Shown one piece after another: positions 1 to 5,757 of a stretch of DNA of 5,757 nucleotides (position 1 is the first letter of the stretch; the number at the start of each line of letters is the position of its first letter). Source of the DNA: Campylobacterales bacterium (GTDB lineage Bacteria > Campylobacterota > Campylobacteria > Campylobacterales > JAADDG01); assembly GCA_027009865.1 (NCBI GenBank), contig JALVCR010000018.1:1-5757 (forward strand). The letters are read 5' to 3'. The translations under genes and the position numbers were made by a program. The notes below the pieces were generated by a model. The model did not search any database, had not been told where the DNA came from, and worked only from the letters and a program-made list of their open reading frames with translations.

Positions 1-1060
1 TGTTTGCTATATTTTGCAAATTTCCTTCATATAGGCTTTTTGAGGAAGTTTTTGAGAAGTTTTGCAAAAATTTCTTATAAGAGTATGCATCTTTGTTTAC
101 AAGTTTGTAGCCAAATTTCTCTTTTAACTTTTGCAAAATCAAAGCCTCTTCGTTTGTGATGAGACTGTTAAATTTTATGGTGTCGGCCTCTTTGAAAGCC
201 AAAATGGCCTTATTAAAAGCCTCTTTATCCTTTTTGGCTTCATTTTGAAAATCGAATCCAAATCTTCCAGCTCCGCAAAGAGTTGTGTATTCGATGCTGT
301 TTTTTACTCTATAAATCTTCTCTTTAGGTTCAAAAACGCTTTTGTGTTTTACATCGTAAAATAAAGAGCAAGCGCTTGAGCAGTGAGCGCAGGAAGATGG
401 AATCTCTCTTAGCTCCCATGCGTTTGAAGTGTATTTGAAATCTTTGCTAATAAGAGCTCCCACAGGACATACGGCTATACACTCTCCGCAGAAGGTGCAG
501 TCTAAATCTCCCCCGTCTTTGGTTACGATTATAGATTTGTATCCTCCGTATTGGATTGTTATCGCATCGTCTCCTATCACTTCATTGCATGTATGAACAC
601 ATCTTTCGCACATAATGCAAAGGCTTGGATCATATTGGATATAGTTCCAGTCCTTTATCTCTCTTTTTTGATCTTTTGCGCTAAACTCCTGAGAGGAGAC
701 GCCAAATTCCAAAGTTTTATTTTGAAGCTCGCACTCTCCGCTTTTATCGCATACGCCGCATTCCAAAGGATGGTTTACGTCATAAAGTTTCATAATATTT
801 TGGCGATGTTTAAACAAAGCGGGAGAATTTGTCTTTATCTTAGCGCCCTCTATGGCTCTTTCTTGACAGCTTAATATAAAGCCGTCAACTCCTTCCATCT
901 CTACGACGCACATTCTGCAAGAGGCTATCGGCTTGACTTTTGTTAAATAGCACATAGTCGGAATATAGATACCCTCTCTTCTTGCCGCAGAGAGTATAGT
1001 TTCGTTTTTATCGGCTATAATCTCTTTGCCGTCTATTTCGTATCTTATCTTTTCCATCAT
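1..1060 (-). CDS. nuoG: NADH-quinone oxidoreductase subunit G (NuoG), N-terminal 353 residues, partial
   Basis: Iron-sulfur electron-wire subunit of the complex I peripheral arm. I translated the minus strand directly; the frame stays open to the window edge, so the 3' part is missing. In order it shows: a 2Fe-2S ferredoxin domain with C37, C48, C51 and C65 (N1b); the His-Cys cluster site H97, C101, C104, C110 (N5) in an HPLEC-GVC-SGEC context; a double 4Fe-4S ferredoxin with C148/C151/C154/C158 and C188/C191/C194/C198 (N6a/N6b); then C224/C227/C231/C262, spaced C-x2-C-x3-C-x30-C, matching the N7 site at the start of the molybdopterin-oxidoreductase-like domain. The ATG at 1060-1058 overlaps the upstream stop as ATGA; a second ATG follows immediately, so the start could be 1057. 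There is no clear Shine-Dalgarno (GGTGGCGGT precedes it), which suggests translation coupled to the flavoprotein gene. Family identity is very secure. The redox partner upstream in electron flow is probably the chimeric flavoprotein, by inference. Confidence 0.96.
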   Translation of the reverse strand, partial: MMEKIRYEIDGKEIIADKNETILSAARREGIYIPTMCYLTKVKPIASCRMCVVEMEGVDGFILSCQERAIEGAKIKTNSPALFKHRQNIMKLYDVNHPLECGVCDKSGECELQNKTLEFGVSSQEFSAKDQKREIKDWNYIQYDPSLCIMCERCVHTCNEVIGDDAITIQYGGYKSIIVTKDGGDLDCTFCGECIAVCPVGALISKDFKYTSNAWELREIPSSCAHCSSACSLFYDVKHKSVFEPKEKIYRVKNSIEYTTLCGAGRFGFDFQNEAKKDKEAFNKAILAFKEADTIKFNSLITNEEALILQKLKEKFGYKLVNKDAYSYKKFLQNFSKTSSKSLYEGNLQNIAN

Positions 1061-3057
1061 ACCGCCACCATCGCTATGTAGTAACAGCGCATACAACGCT
1101 CAGCCTCTCTTATTGCCTGAGGCTTGGTGAAACCTAAATTAACCTCTTTATTGTTATCTATTCTCTCTTTGACTGAGAGCTTTTTGCTAACTTCTCTTGG
1201 AAGACCAGGAATCCATCCTTTAACCTTTTCGTTTTTATCATAAACTTTTAAAGCTCTTAAATGATCTTCCATAATCTCTTCATCTGTTAGCGTTATCTCT
1301 CCGGTTTGCACATATCTTGAGATAACGGAAGCCGCTCTTTTGGCCTGACCGACCGCGTTTACGATAGTCATAGGCCCATATTCGCAGTCACCGGCTGCGA
1401 AAATCCCTTTTCTTGAAGTCATATAGGTTTTTCCGTCGGTTTTTATCGTTCTCCAGCTTGTTCTCTCTATCTCCCACTCTTCTGGAAGCAAAGAGAGATC
1501 CGCATCCTGAGATACGGCAGGAATTAGATAATCGCACTCTATCTCAAAATCGGCTCCTTCAATTTTTACAAGCTGAGGTCTTCCGCCGTTTGGATCTGGA
1601 ACAAGCTCAAAGCGGTTTACTTTGAGTTTTTTCAAAACATCATTTTCGTCTATTATCTCTTCGATTGCCGAGTGGAATATAAACTCAACTCCCTCTTCGA
1701 CAGCTTCGTGATACTCTTCCCAAGAGGTGTTTCTAATAATGGTTTTCTCATCTCTTCTATAGAGCATAATTACTTTTTTGGCATTTGCCCTAACGGCGCA
1801 TCTTACCACGTCCATGGAGGTAAAACCTCCTCCTACACATACAACGGTTTTGCCCGTTAGATCAACCGGTTCGCCTATTTTCCATTTGACATATAGATTT
1901 ACCTGATCTAAAAAAGGAATAGCCGGCCAGTATCCTTTAATTTCAGGTCTTTCATTTTTGGCTCTTACCTTTTTTGAGATTCTTGTTCCGGTAGCTACTA
2001 AGAGAGCGTCATATTTTTTCTCAAACTCTCTCATCATCTTATCATCAACTTTCGTGTTTAAAATAAAGTTGACTCCAAGATCTTTTACCGCTTCTATATC
2101 TTTGTAATATTTATCATAAGGCATTCTGTATTCTGGAACTCCTACGGCAACTTCCCCTCCCAAAACAGGAAGAGCGTCATACACATCGCAATCTATTCCC
2201 TCCAAAGCCAGATAGAAAGCTGCCGTAAGACCTGCCGGGCCTGCTCCTATAATTCCCACTTTTTTGCCAATTTTTTCTTTTGGCTTTTTTGGATAGAGAT
2301 GCATCAAAGAGTGGTCTGTTTCATAATCTGCGCCGATTCTTTTAAGCTCCATAATAGAAATCGGTTCGTCAAGATTTGCTCTTCTGCATTCATCTTCACA
2401 AGGATGAGGGCAGACTCTTCCGCATGTATGAGCTAACGGCATTGTTTTTTTAGTAGCTTTTAGACTATCGTCAAATCTAAGGTCTCTAACCCCTTCAATA
2501 TATGCCGGAATATCTACGTGAGCCGGACATGCATCCATACACGGAGCGGTTATTTTGGCTATATATCTTCTCTCTTTGTTATCATATTCCGGAGAAGGTT
2601 TTTTTTCGTTGATGAGAGATTCAAAATCTTCTTTAAAATAATTTATCATCTGTAAAAGAGGCACTGGAACAGTTCTTCCGATTTCGCATTTGCTTGTCTC
2701 CATCATAGTGGAGGATACCTCTTTTAGATGTTCAAGATCGCTCATCTCTCCTTCGCCACGAGCAATTTTGTCAAGAAGGTCGTAAAGAATCCTTCCTCCC
2801 CATCTTCCAGGCGCGCATCTGCCGCAAGCTTCAGAGTATATCTGATATTGAGCGGCATATTCCGTAGCGAGTCTGACTACATCGACGTTTTCGTCAAAAA
2901 GCGCAAAACCGTCCCATCCTATGAAGGCTTTGGAATCGGTATCGGTTGCGTATTGTGCGGGAAAATTAAAAGAGGACTCTTTCCACTCCTCTTTTTTAAC
3001 CCCCCTGTTATCGATAAGCTCGCCGCGCCAAGATGAGAAATAGACTTTGCTGCTCAC
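1057..3057 (-). CDS. Chimeric NuoF C-terminal domain + GltD/NfnB-like NAD(P)H flavoprotein in the nuoF slot of complex I
   Basis: This 666-residue protein sits where nuoF belongs. Residues about 40-150 match the C-terminal 4Fe-4S domain of NuoF (EACGRCAPGR near 76-85, TSKCEIG at 121-127). Residues 170-245 form a DPYD/GltD-type 4Fe-4S domain (C173, C177, C212, C216, C220, C224). Residues 265-585 are a two-dinucleotide pyridine nucleotide-disulfide oxidoreductase unit: FAD GxGxxG at 271-276, NAD(P) motif GGGFTSMD at 409-416, YRR at 433-435 (an NADPH-type 2'-phosphate contact in GltD relatives), and a second FAD motif GIFAAGD at 551-557. A tail ends with EAERCMRC (651-658). The FMN/NADH fold of true NuoF is absent. 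The overall build resembles SfrB-type NADPH oxidoreductases of Geobacter. The start is GTG at 3057-3055, overlapping the previous stop as GTGA, with AAGGA 7 bases upstream; no usable ATG lies nearby. Proposed role: electron exchange between NAD(P)H (or another carrier) and NuoG. Domain calls are firm; donor and direction are inferred. Confidence 0.9.
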   Translation of the reverse strand: MSSKVYFSSWRGELIDNRGVKKEEWKESSFNFPAQYATDTDSKAFIGWDGFALFDENVDVVRLATEYAAQYQIYSEACGRCAPGRWGGRILYDLLDKIARGEGEMSDLEHLKEVSSTMMETSKCEIGRTVPVPLLQMINYFKEDFESLINEKKPSPEYDNKERRYIAKITAPCMDACPAHVDIPAYIEGVRDLRFDDSLKATKKTMPLAHTCGRVCPHPCEDECRRANLDEPISIMELKRIGADYETDHSLMHLYPKKPKEKIGKKVGIIGAGPAGLTAAFYLALEGIDCDVYDALPVLGGEVAVGVPEYRMPYDKYYKDIEAVKDLGVNFILNTKVDDKMMREFEKKYDALLVATGTRISKKVRAKNERPEIKGYWPAIPFLDQVNLYVKWKIGEPVDLTGKTVVCVGGGFTSMDVVRCAVRANAKKVIMLYRRDEKTIIRNTSWEEYHEAVEEGVEFIFHSAIEEIIDENDVLKKLKVNRFELVPDPNGGRPQLVKIEGADFEIECDYLIPAVSQDADLSLLPEEWEIERTSWRTIKTDGKTYMTSRKGIFAAGDCEYGPMTIVNAVGQAKRAASVISRYVQTGEITLTDEEIMEDHLRALKVYDKNEKVKGWIPGLPREVSKKLSVKERIDNNKEVNLGFTKPQAIREAERCMRCYYIAMVAV

Positions 3058-3287
3058 CCTTTTTTCCTTCTTGTTACTATAGTCCAGTCAACTTCATTAA
3101 ATTTTAGAGAATTTAACAGCTCGTGGCCGTGCTCTTTTATAAGATCAGCGCTTTTTTGAACCGGAGTGAAATCTCCGATTTCGAACATAAAAATAACCAC
3201 TTCTCCCTCTTTGGCCTCTTTATCCAAAATCTCAAGCATTCTGTCGTAGAAATTATCTTTTAGATGTCTTAAGTCATATCTTTGCAT
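3054..3287 (-). CDS. Small cysteine-free NuoE-slot protein, HP1264/Cj1575c-like
   Basis: A 77-residue soluble protein occupying the nuoE position between nuoD and the nuoF-slot gene. It has no cysteine at all, so it cannot carry the N1a [2Fe-2S] cluster of real NuoE, which is also about twice as long. Size, position and the opening YDLRHLK resemble the short proteins of H. pylori (HP1264) and C. jejuni (Cj1575c) that replace NuoE; the H. pylori one has been reported to bind a flavin. The predicted order is strand-helix-strand-helix-strand. The pattern DLR-L, then KEGEVVIF, then HGHELL and a basic end resembles the TusA/SirA fold without its CPxP motif; this is my own pattern reading, not a database result. 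The ATG start is preceded by a good Shine-Dalgarno and lies 12 bases after the nuoD stop; the stop overlaps the next start by 4 bases. Probable role: an accessory or flavin-binding subunit of the modified input module. Confidence 0.8.
   Translation of the reverse strand: MQRYDLRHLKDNFYDRMLEILDKEAKEGEVVIFMFEIGDFTPVQKSADLIKEHGHELLNSLKFNEVDWTIVTRRKKG
3065..3070 (-). promoter_or_regulatory. Ribosome binding site that decides a GTG start
   Basis: GAAGGA on the minus strand, 7 bases before GTG at 3057-3055, lies inside the end of the 77-residue gene. The spacing, together with the 4-base GTGA overlap, supports GTG as the real start of the 666-residue flavoprotein. Confidence 0.7.
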
Positions 3288-3293
3288 ATTTCA

Positions 3294-3297
3294 CTCC
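3294..3297 (-). promoter_or_regulatory. Ribosome binding site for the 77-residue NuoE-slot gene
   Basis: GGAG (in the minus-strand context ACGGAGTGAAAT) lies 6 bases before the ATG at 3287. It sits in the only intergenic gap larger than 1 base in the window, between the nuoD stop and this gene, and fixes the start. It suggests independent re-initiation for the modified input-module genes rather than pure coupling. Confidence 0.75.
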
Positions 3298-3299
3298 GT

Positions 3300-4541
3300 T
3301 TATCTGTCAATCTCGCCAAAGACGATATTGAGATTTCCGATAATCGTTACGACATCGGCTATATAATGACCCACAAGAAGCTCTTGCAAGATACTTGTGT
3401 GCCAAAAACTCGGCGCTCTTACTTTAAGTCTGTAAGGATAAGGCCCTCCTTGTGAATTTATATAAAAACCAAGCTCTCCTTTTGGAGATTCGGTAGCTAC
3501 ATAAACTTCTCCAACAGGAGGTCTCATACCCTGAGTAACAAGAACGAAATGCTGCATCAAAGAGTAGTTTTGAGTCATAATATCCTCTTTGGGAGCGGAT
3601 ATGTATTGAGGAGCGTGAGCCATTATTTGAGGATCGCTCTCTTTATACATAGGAATTAGCTGTTTTAAAATTTTGATAGATTCTCTCATCTCTTGCATAT
3701 ACAATTTATATCTTCCGTAACTGTCGCAAGAATCGGTTACCGGAACATCAAAATCAAGCTCGTCGTAAAGCTCGTAAGGCTCCTCTTTTCTAATATCCCA
3801 AGGTATTCCGCTTCCTCTTAGAGTAGGTCCTGAACATCCCCATGTTTGAGCCATTTGGGGGGATATGACTCCAACTTCCTCAAGTCTCATTTTCCAGATT
3901 CTGTTTTGATCTAACAAACCTTCGTAATCTTCTATATCTTTTGGAAGTTTATTTATAAAATGGGCAAGTTTCTCTATCCATCCATCCGGAAGATCCAAAG
4001 GAACTCCGCCGATTCTAACGGCTGAATGAGTCAGTCTTGCTCCGCAGTAATCTTCCATTAAATCCATTGCAAATTCTCTCTCTCTAAAGCAGTAGAGAAA
4101 GATACTCATAGCTCCAACGTCCAATGCGTGCGTAGCAAGCCAAAATAGGTGAGAAATGATTCTGTTTAGCTCAAGAAGCATAGTTCTTATGATTTTAGCT
4201 CTTCTTGGAGCCTCTATTCCAAGAAGCTTCTCTACAGCAAGCGCAAATGCATAGTTGTTTGAAGTGGCCGCTATATAATCCATTCTGTCCGTTGTCGGAA
4301 GAAATTCGTTATAAATCATATTCTCGGCCATCTTCTCCATACCTCTGTGTAGATAACCGATATCGGGAACCGCTTTTACTATCTGCTCTCCGTCAAGTTC
4401 TAAAATAAGCCTTAACTGTCCGTGAGCGGAGGGATGCTGCGGTCCGAAGTTGATAACCATCGTATTATCGTCTCTATCAAAAACGAGATTCTCGAAAAAA
4501 GGCTCTAATCTATTTGGATATTCTCTTCTTGGAGTCTCCAT
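3300..4541 (-). CDS. nuoD: NADH-quinone oxidoreductase subunit D (NuoD, 49-kDa type)
   Basis: Complete 413-residue core subunit of the complex I Q-module. With NuoB it forms the quinone-reduction pocket at the membrane interface. It opens with the hallmark NFGPQHPSAHG (31-41); H36 and H40 lie in the loop that contacts quinone. TDRMDYI (84-90) places Y89 at the conserved quinone-binding tyrosine, and HALDVGA (138-144) supplies D141, the usual partner of the loop histidine. The C-terminus ends in the typical VFGEIDR. Length is normal for an unfused NuoD and no key residue is missing. The ATG at 4541-4539 lies 1 base after the nuoC TAA; the upstream GAAAGAGAGAAAG is only a weak purine-rich ribosome site, so coupling to nuoC is likely. 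The family descends from the large subunit of [NiFe] hydrogenases, but the Ni-binding CxxC pairs are absent, so this is not a hydrogenase. Confidence 0.98.
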   Translation of the reverse strand: METPRREYPNRLEPFFENLVFDRDDNTMVINFGPQHPSAHGQLRLILELDGEQIVKAVPDIGYLHRGMEKMAENMIYNEFLPTTDRMDYIAATSNNYAFALAVEKLLGIEAPRRAKIIRTMLLELNRIISHLFWLATHALDVGAMSIFLYCFREREFAMDLMEDYCGARLTHSAVRIGGVPLDLPDGWIEKLAHFINKLPKDIEDYEGLLDQNRIWKMRLEEVGVISPQMAQTWGCSGPTLRGSGIPWDIRKEEPYELYDELDFDVPVTDSCDSYGRYKLYMQEMRESIKILKQLIPMYKESDPQIMAHAPQYISAPKEDIMTQNYSLMQHFVLVTQGMRPPVGEVYVATESPKGELGFYINSQGGPYPYRLKVRAPSFWHTSILQELLVGHYIADVVTIIGNLNIVFGEIDR

Positions 4542-4542
4542 G

Positions 4543-5349
4543 TTACTTTCTCTCTTTCAAAGTGATTGATTTGTCTTTTTTAAATTTTTTAATCAAGAAC
4601 ACGCCTTCCTCCTCTTGATACTCTTGCATTAAGTTGGTAGGCTCTTTGCTTGGCTCTTCGCCGTATCTTACTTCGTGTCTGATTCTTGCAAAATGTTTTG
4701 TATCTCTTTCGTTTACATAAGCGCTGTCTCTGTTTTCTGGCCCTATAATATCTCTATACTCTTTTCCAAATATCTTATCGACCTCATACCATTGCGCAAA
4801 TTCGTCTCCGTGCAAAGGATAGCTTTTTCTAAGCGGGTATCCCTGCCAGTCATCTGGCATAAGAAGTCTTTTCATAAAAGGATGATTATTTACGATAACA
4901 CCGAACATATCATACATCTCTCTCTCAGCCCAATCGGCGCTTTTGTAGATATCGCAAACGCTCTCTATTGCCTCTTTCTCTTTTATGTAGCATTTAACTC
5001 TCATTCTTTTTCTTTTGGAAGTTGAGAGCATTTGATAAAATATCTCAAACTCTCCTCTTTTTGCAAGCCAATCTATTGCGCTAAGCTCGCTTAGAAAGTT
5101 ATAAGAGAGCTCATCTCTTAAATGTTTTAATACTTCCCTGTTATCTTTTGGGTCTATATATACAACCATTTGGCCTCTTTGGATATAGGCCTCTTTTATT
5201 TGAAATTTGCTTTTTAAGCTTTTTAAATCTTTTGCAAATACTTCGTCGCTCTCCACCGGCTCTTTTGGAATTTGCGGCGCAACCCAGAATCTGTCGTTAT
5301 AATAGGCTTTGGCCTGAACGTCGTGCTTGTCTTGATATCTTCTCATCAT
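4543..5349 (-). CDS. nuoC: NADH-quinone oxidoreductase subunit C (NuoC, 30-kDa type)
   Basis: A 268-residue peripheral-arm subunit that packs against NuoD and has no cofactor. The diagnostic 30-kDa signature is at about 142-162 (EREMYDMFG, then NHPFMKRLLMPDDW), followed by GYPLRKSYPL (170-179). The core fold starts near residue 38. It is preceded by a roughly 37-residue leader rich in aromatic and charged residues and followed by an 85-90 residue charged tail (KEEEG/KKFKKDK type), so it is longer than a minimal NuoC. It is separate from nuoD, unlike the fused NuoCD of E. coli. The ATG at 5349-5347 overlaps the nuoB stop as ATGA; a second ATG follows directly, and AAAAAGG upstream may serve as ribosome site. 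Extra-domain function is unknown; similar extensions are plausible in Campylobacterota homologues. Confidence 0.96.
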   Translation of the reverse strand: MMRRYQDKHDVQAKAYYNDRFWVAPQIPKEPVESDEVFAKDLKSLKSKFQIKEAYIQRGQMVVYIDPKDNREVLKHLRDELSYNFLSELSAIDWLAKRGEFEIFYQMLSTSKRKRMRVKCYIKEKEAIESVCDIYKSADWAEREMYDMFGVIVNNHPFMKRLLMPDDWQGYPLRKSYPLHGDEFAQWYEVDKIFGKEYRDIIGPENRDSAYVNERDTKHFARIRHEVRYGEEPSKEPTNLMQEYQEEEGVFLIKKFKKDKSITLKERK

Positions 5350-5757
5350 ACCAGCCTTTTTGGTTTAAGTTTTTGAAAAGCGCTTTCGCGTCTTATCTGT
5401 TTTTGAAGCATCATAACCGCATATTGAAGAGTCTCAGGTCTTGGAGCGCAGCCTGGAAGGTAGATATCCACCGGAATAACTCTATCTACGCCCTGAACGG
5501 TAGCGTATGTGTTAAACATTCCGCCAGTATTTGCGCAGCTTCCCATGCTTATTACCCATTTTGGTTCAGTCATCTGATCATATAATCTTCTGATAAACTC
5601 AGCATGTTTTTTTGTAAGAGTTCCGGCTACTATCATCAAATCGGCCTGTCTTGGGCTTGCTCTAAAGATAGTTCCGAATCTGTCAAAATCGTATCTGCTG
5701 GCTCCCGATGCCATCATCTCAATGGCGCAGCACGCTAATCCATATGTAAGCGCCCAA
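5346..5757 (-). CDS. nuoB: NADH-quinone oxidoreductase subunit B (NuoB, PSST type), 5' end missing
   Basis: Carries cluster N2, the last iron-sulfur centre before quinone, at the NuoD interface. The frame stays open to the window edge: it begins with WALTYGLACC, so the internal MMASGA methionine at 5717 is not the start, and roughly 30-40 N-terminal residues lie outside. All four N2 ligands are visible: the tandem Cys-Cys at 5727-5732, the Cys of MGSCANTGGMF, and the Cys of LPGCAPRPE (visible residues 9, 10, 74 and 103). The visible part is 136 residues, consistent with a normal total near 170. The stop TGA overlaps the nuoC ATG. Nothing is unusual in the part that can be seen. By standard order, nuoA is expected further upstream. 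Confidence 0.97.
   Translation of the reverse strand, partial: WALTYGLACCAIEMMASGASRYDFDRFGTIFRASPRQADLMIVAGTLTKKHAEFIRRLYDQMTEPKWVISMGSCANTGGMFNTYATVQGVDRVIPVDIYLPGCAPRPETLQYAVMMLQKQIRRESAFQKLKPKRLV

Noticed and set aside
131..874. Plus-strand open frames of 77 and 107 residues opposite the 5' part of nuoG
   Set aside because: They lie antisense to a region whose minus-strand translation contains every NuoG cluster ligand in order; their own products are low-complexity and match nothing recognisable.
1413..1860. Plus-strand frames of 70 and 62 residues within the flavoprotein gene
   Set aside because: Antisense shadows of the well-supported 666-residue coding region, with no ribosome site or recognisable domain.
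2728..3036. Plus-strand frame of 102 residues opposite the NuoF-relic domain
   Set aside because: Complementary to conserved NuoF-like codons; Ser/Arg/Phe-rich composition typical of an antisense shadow.
3288..3299. Internal promoter or terminator in the nuoD to 77-residue gene gap
   Set aside because: Only 12 bases long, containing just a Shine-Dalgarno; no hairpin or promoter-like hexamers are visible.
4077..4086. CT dinucleotide run as a possible phase-variable repeat
   Set aside because: It is a short (about five-unit) tract inside nuoD encoding conserved residues (REREF), and purine-rich coding strands are common throughout the window.
4205..5585. Plus-strand frames of 67, 116 and 145 residues opposite nuoD, nuoC and nuoB
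   Set aside because: All oppose conserved core-subunit motifs; the longest spans the nuoB/nuoC junction and has no domain or start signal of its own.
5346..5717. Treating the methionine at 5717 as the NuoB start
   Set aside because: The frame stays open upstream and contains the essential Cys-Cys pair of cluster N2, so the gene is cut by the window edge rather than starting there.

Overview
The window is an uninterrupted minus-strand stretch of a respiratory complex I (nuo) operon. Read 5'->3' on the minus strand, from high to low coordinates, the order is nuoB (5' end beyond the window), nuoC, nuoD, a 77-residue cysteine-free protein in the nuoE slot, a 666-residue chimeric iron-sulfur flavoprotein in the nuoF slot, and nuoG (3' part beyond the window). 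The genes overlap by 4 bases or are separated by 1 or 12 bases. There is no gene-free stretch, and I saw no RNA gene, mobile element, repeat array, promoter or terminator.

The source is most likely a Campylobacterota (Epsilonproteobacteria) member, perhaps one of the chemolithotrophic, vent-type lineages. The reasons are separate nuoC and nuoD genes, replacement of canonical nuoE/nuoF, a short protein resembling the H. pylori HP1264 / C. jejuni Cj1575c type, an AT-leaning composition, and heavy use of AGA arginine codons. I cannot name the genus from sequence alone.

NuoB, NuoC and NuoD form the conserved connecting (Q) module. NuoB carries the N2 cluster ligands and NuoD the quinone-site residues. 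NuoG carries ligands for N1b, N5, N6a, N6b and N7. The electron wire from NuoG to quinone therefore looks intact.

The input end is what is unusual. The 24-kDa NuoE thioredoxin-like [2Fe-2S] protein is absent. NuoF is reduced to its C-terminal 4Fe-4S domain, with one of four ligand cysteines missing, and is fused to a GltD/NfnB-like unit with two dinucleotide-binding motifs and an apparent NADPH-type YRR motif. The FMN/NADH-binding fold of NuoF is gone. The inferred result is a complex I whose soluble arm exchanges electrons through an FAD/NAD(P)H flavoprotein, or some other donor, rather than through classical NADH:FMN chemistry.
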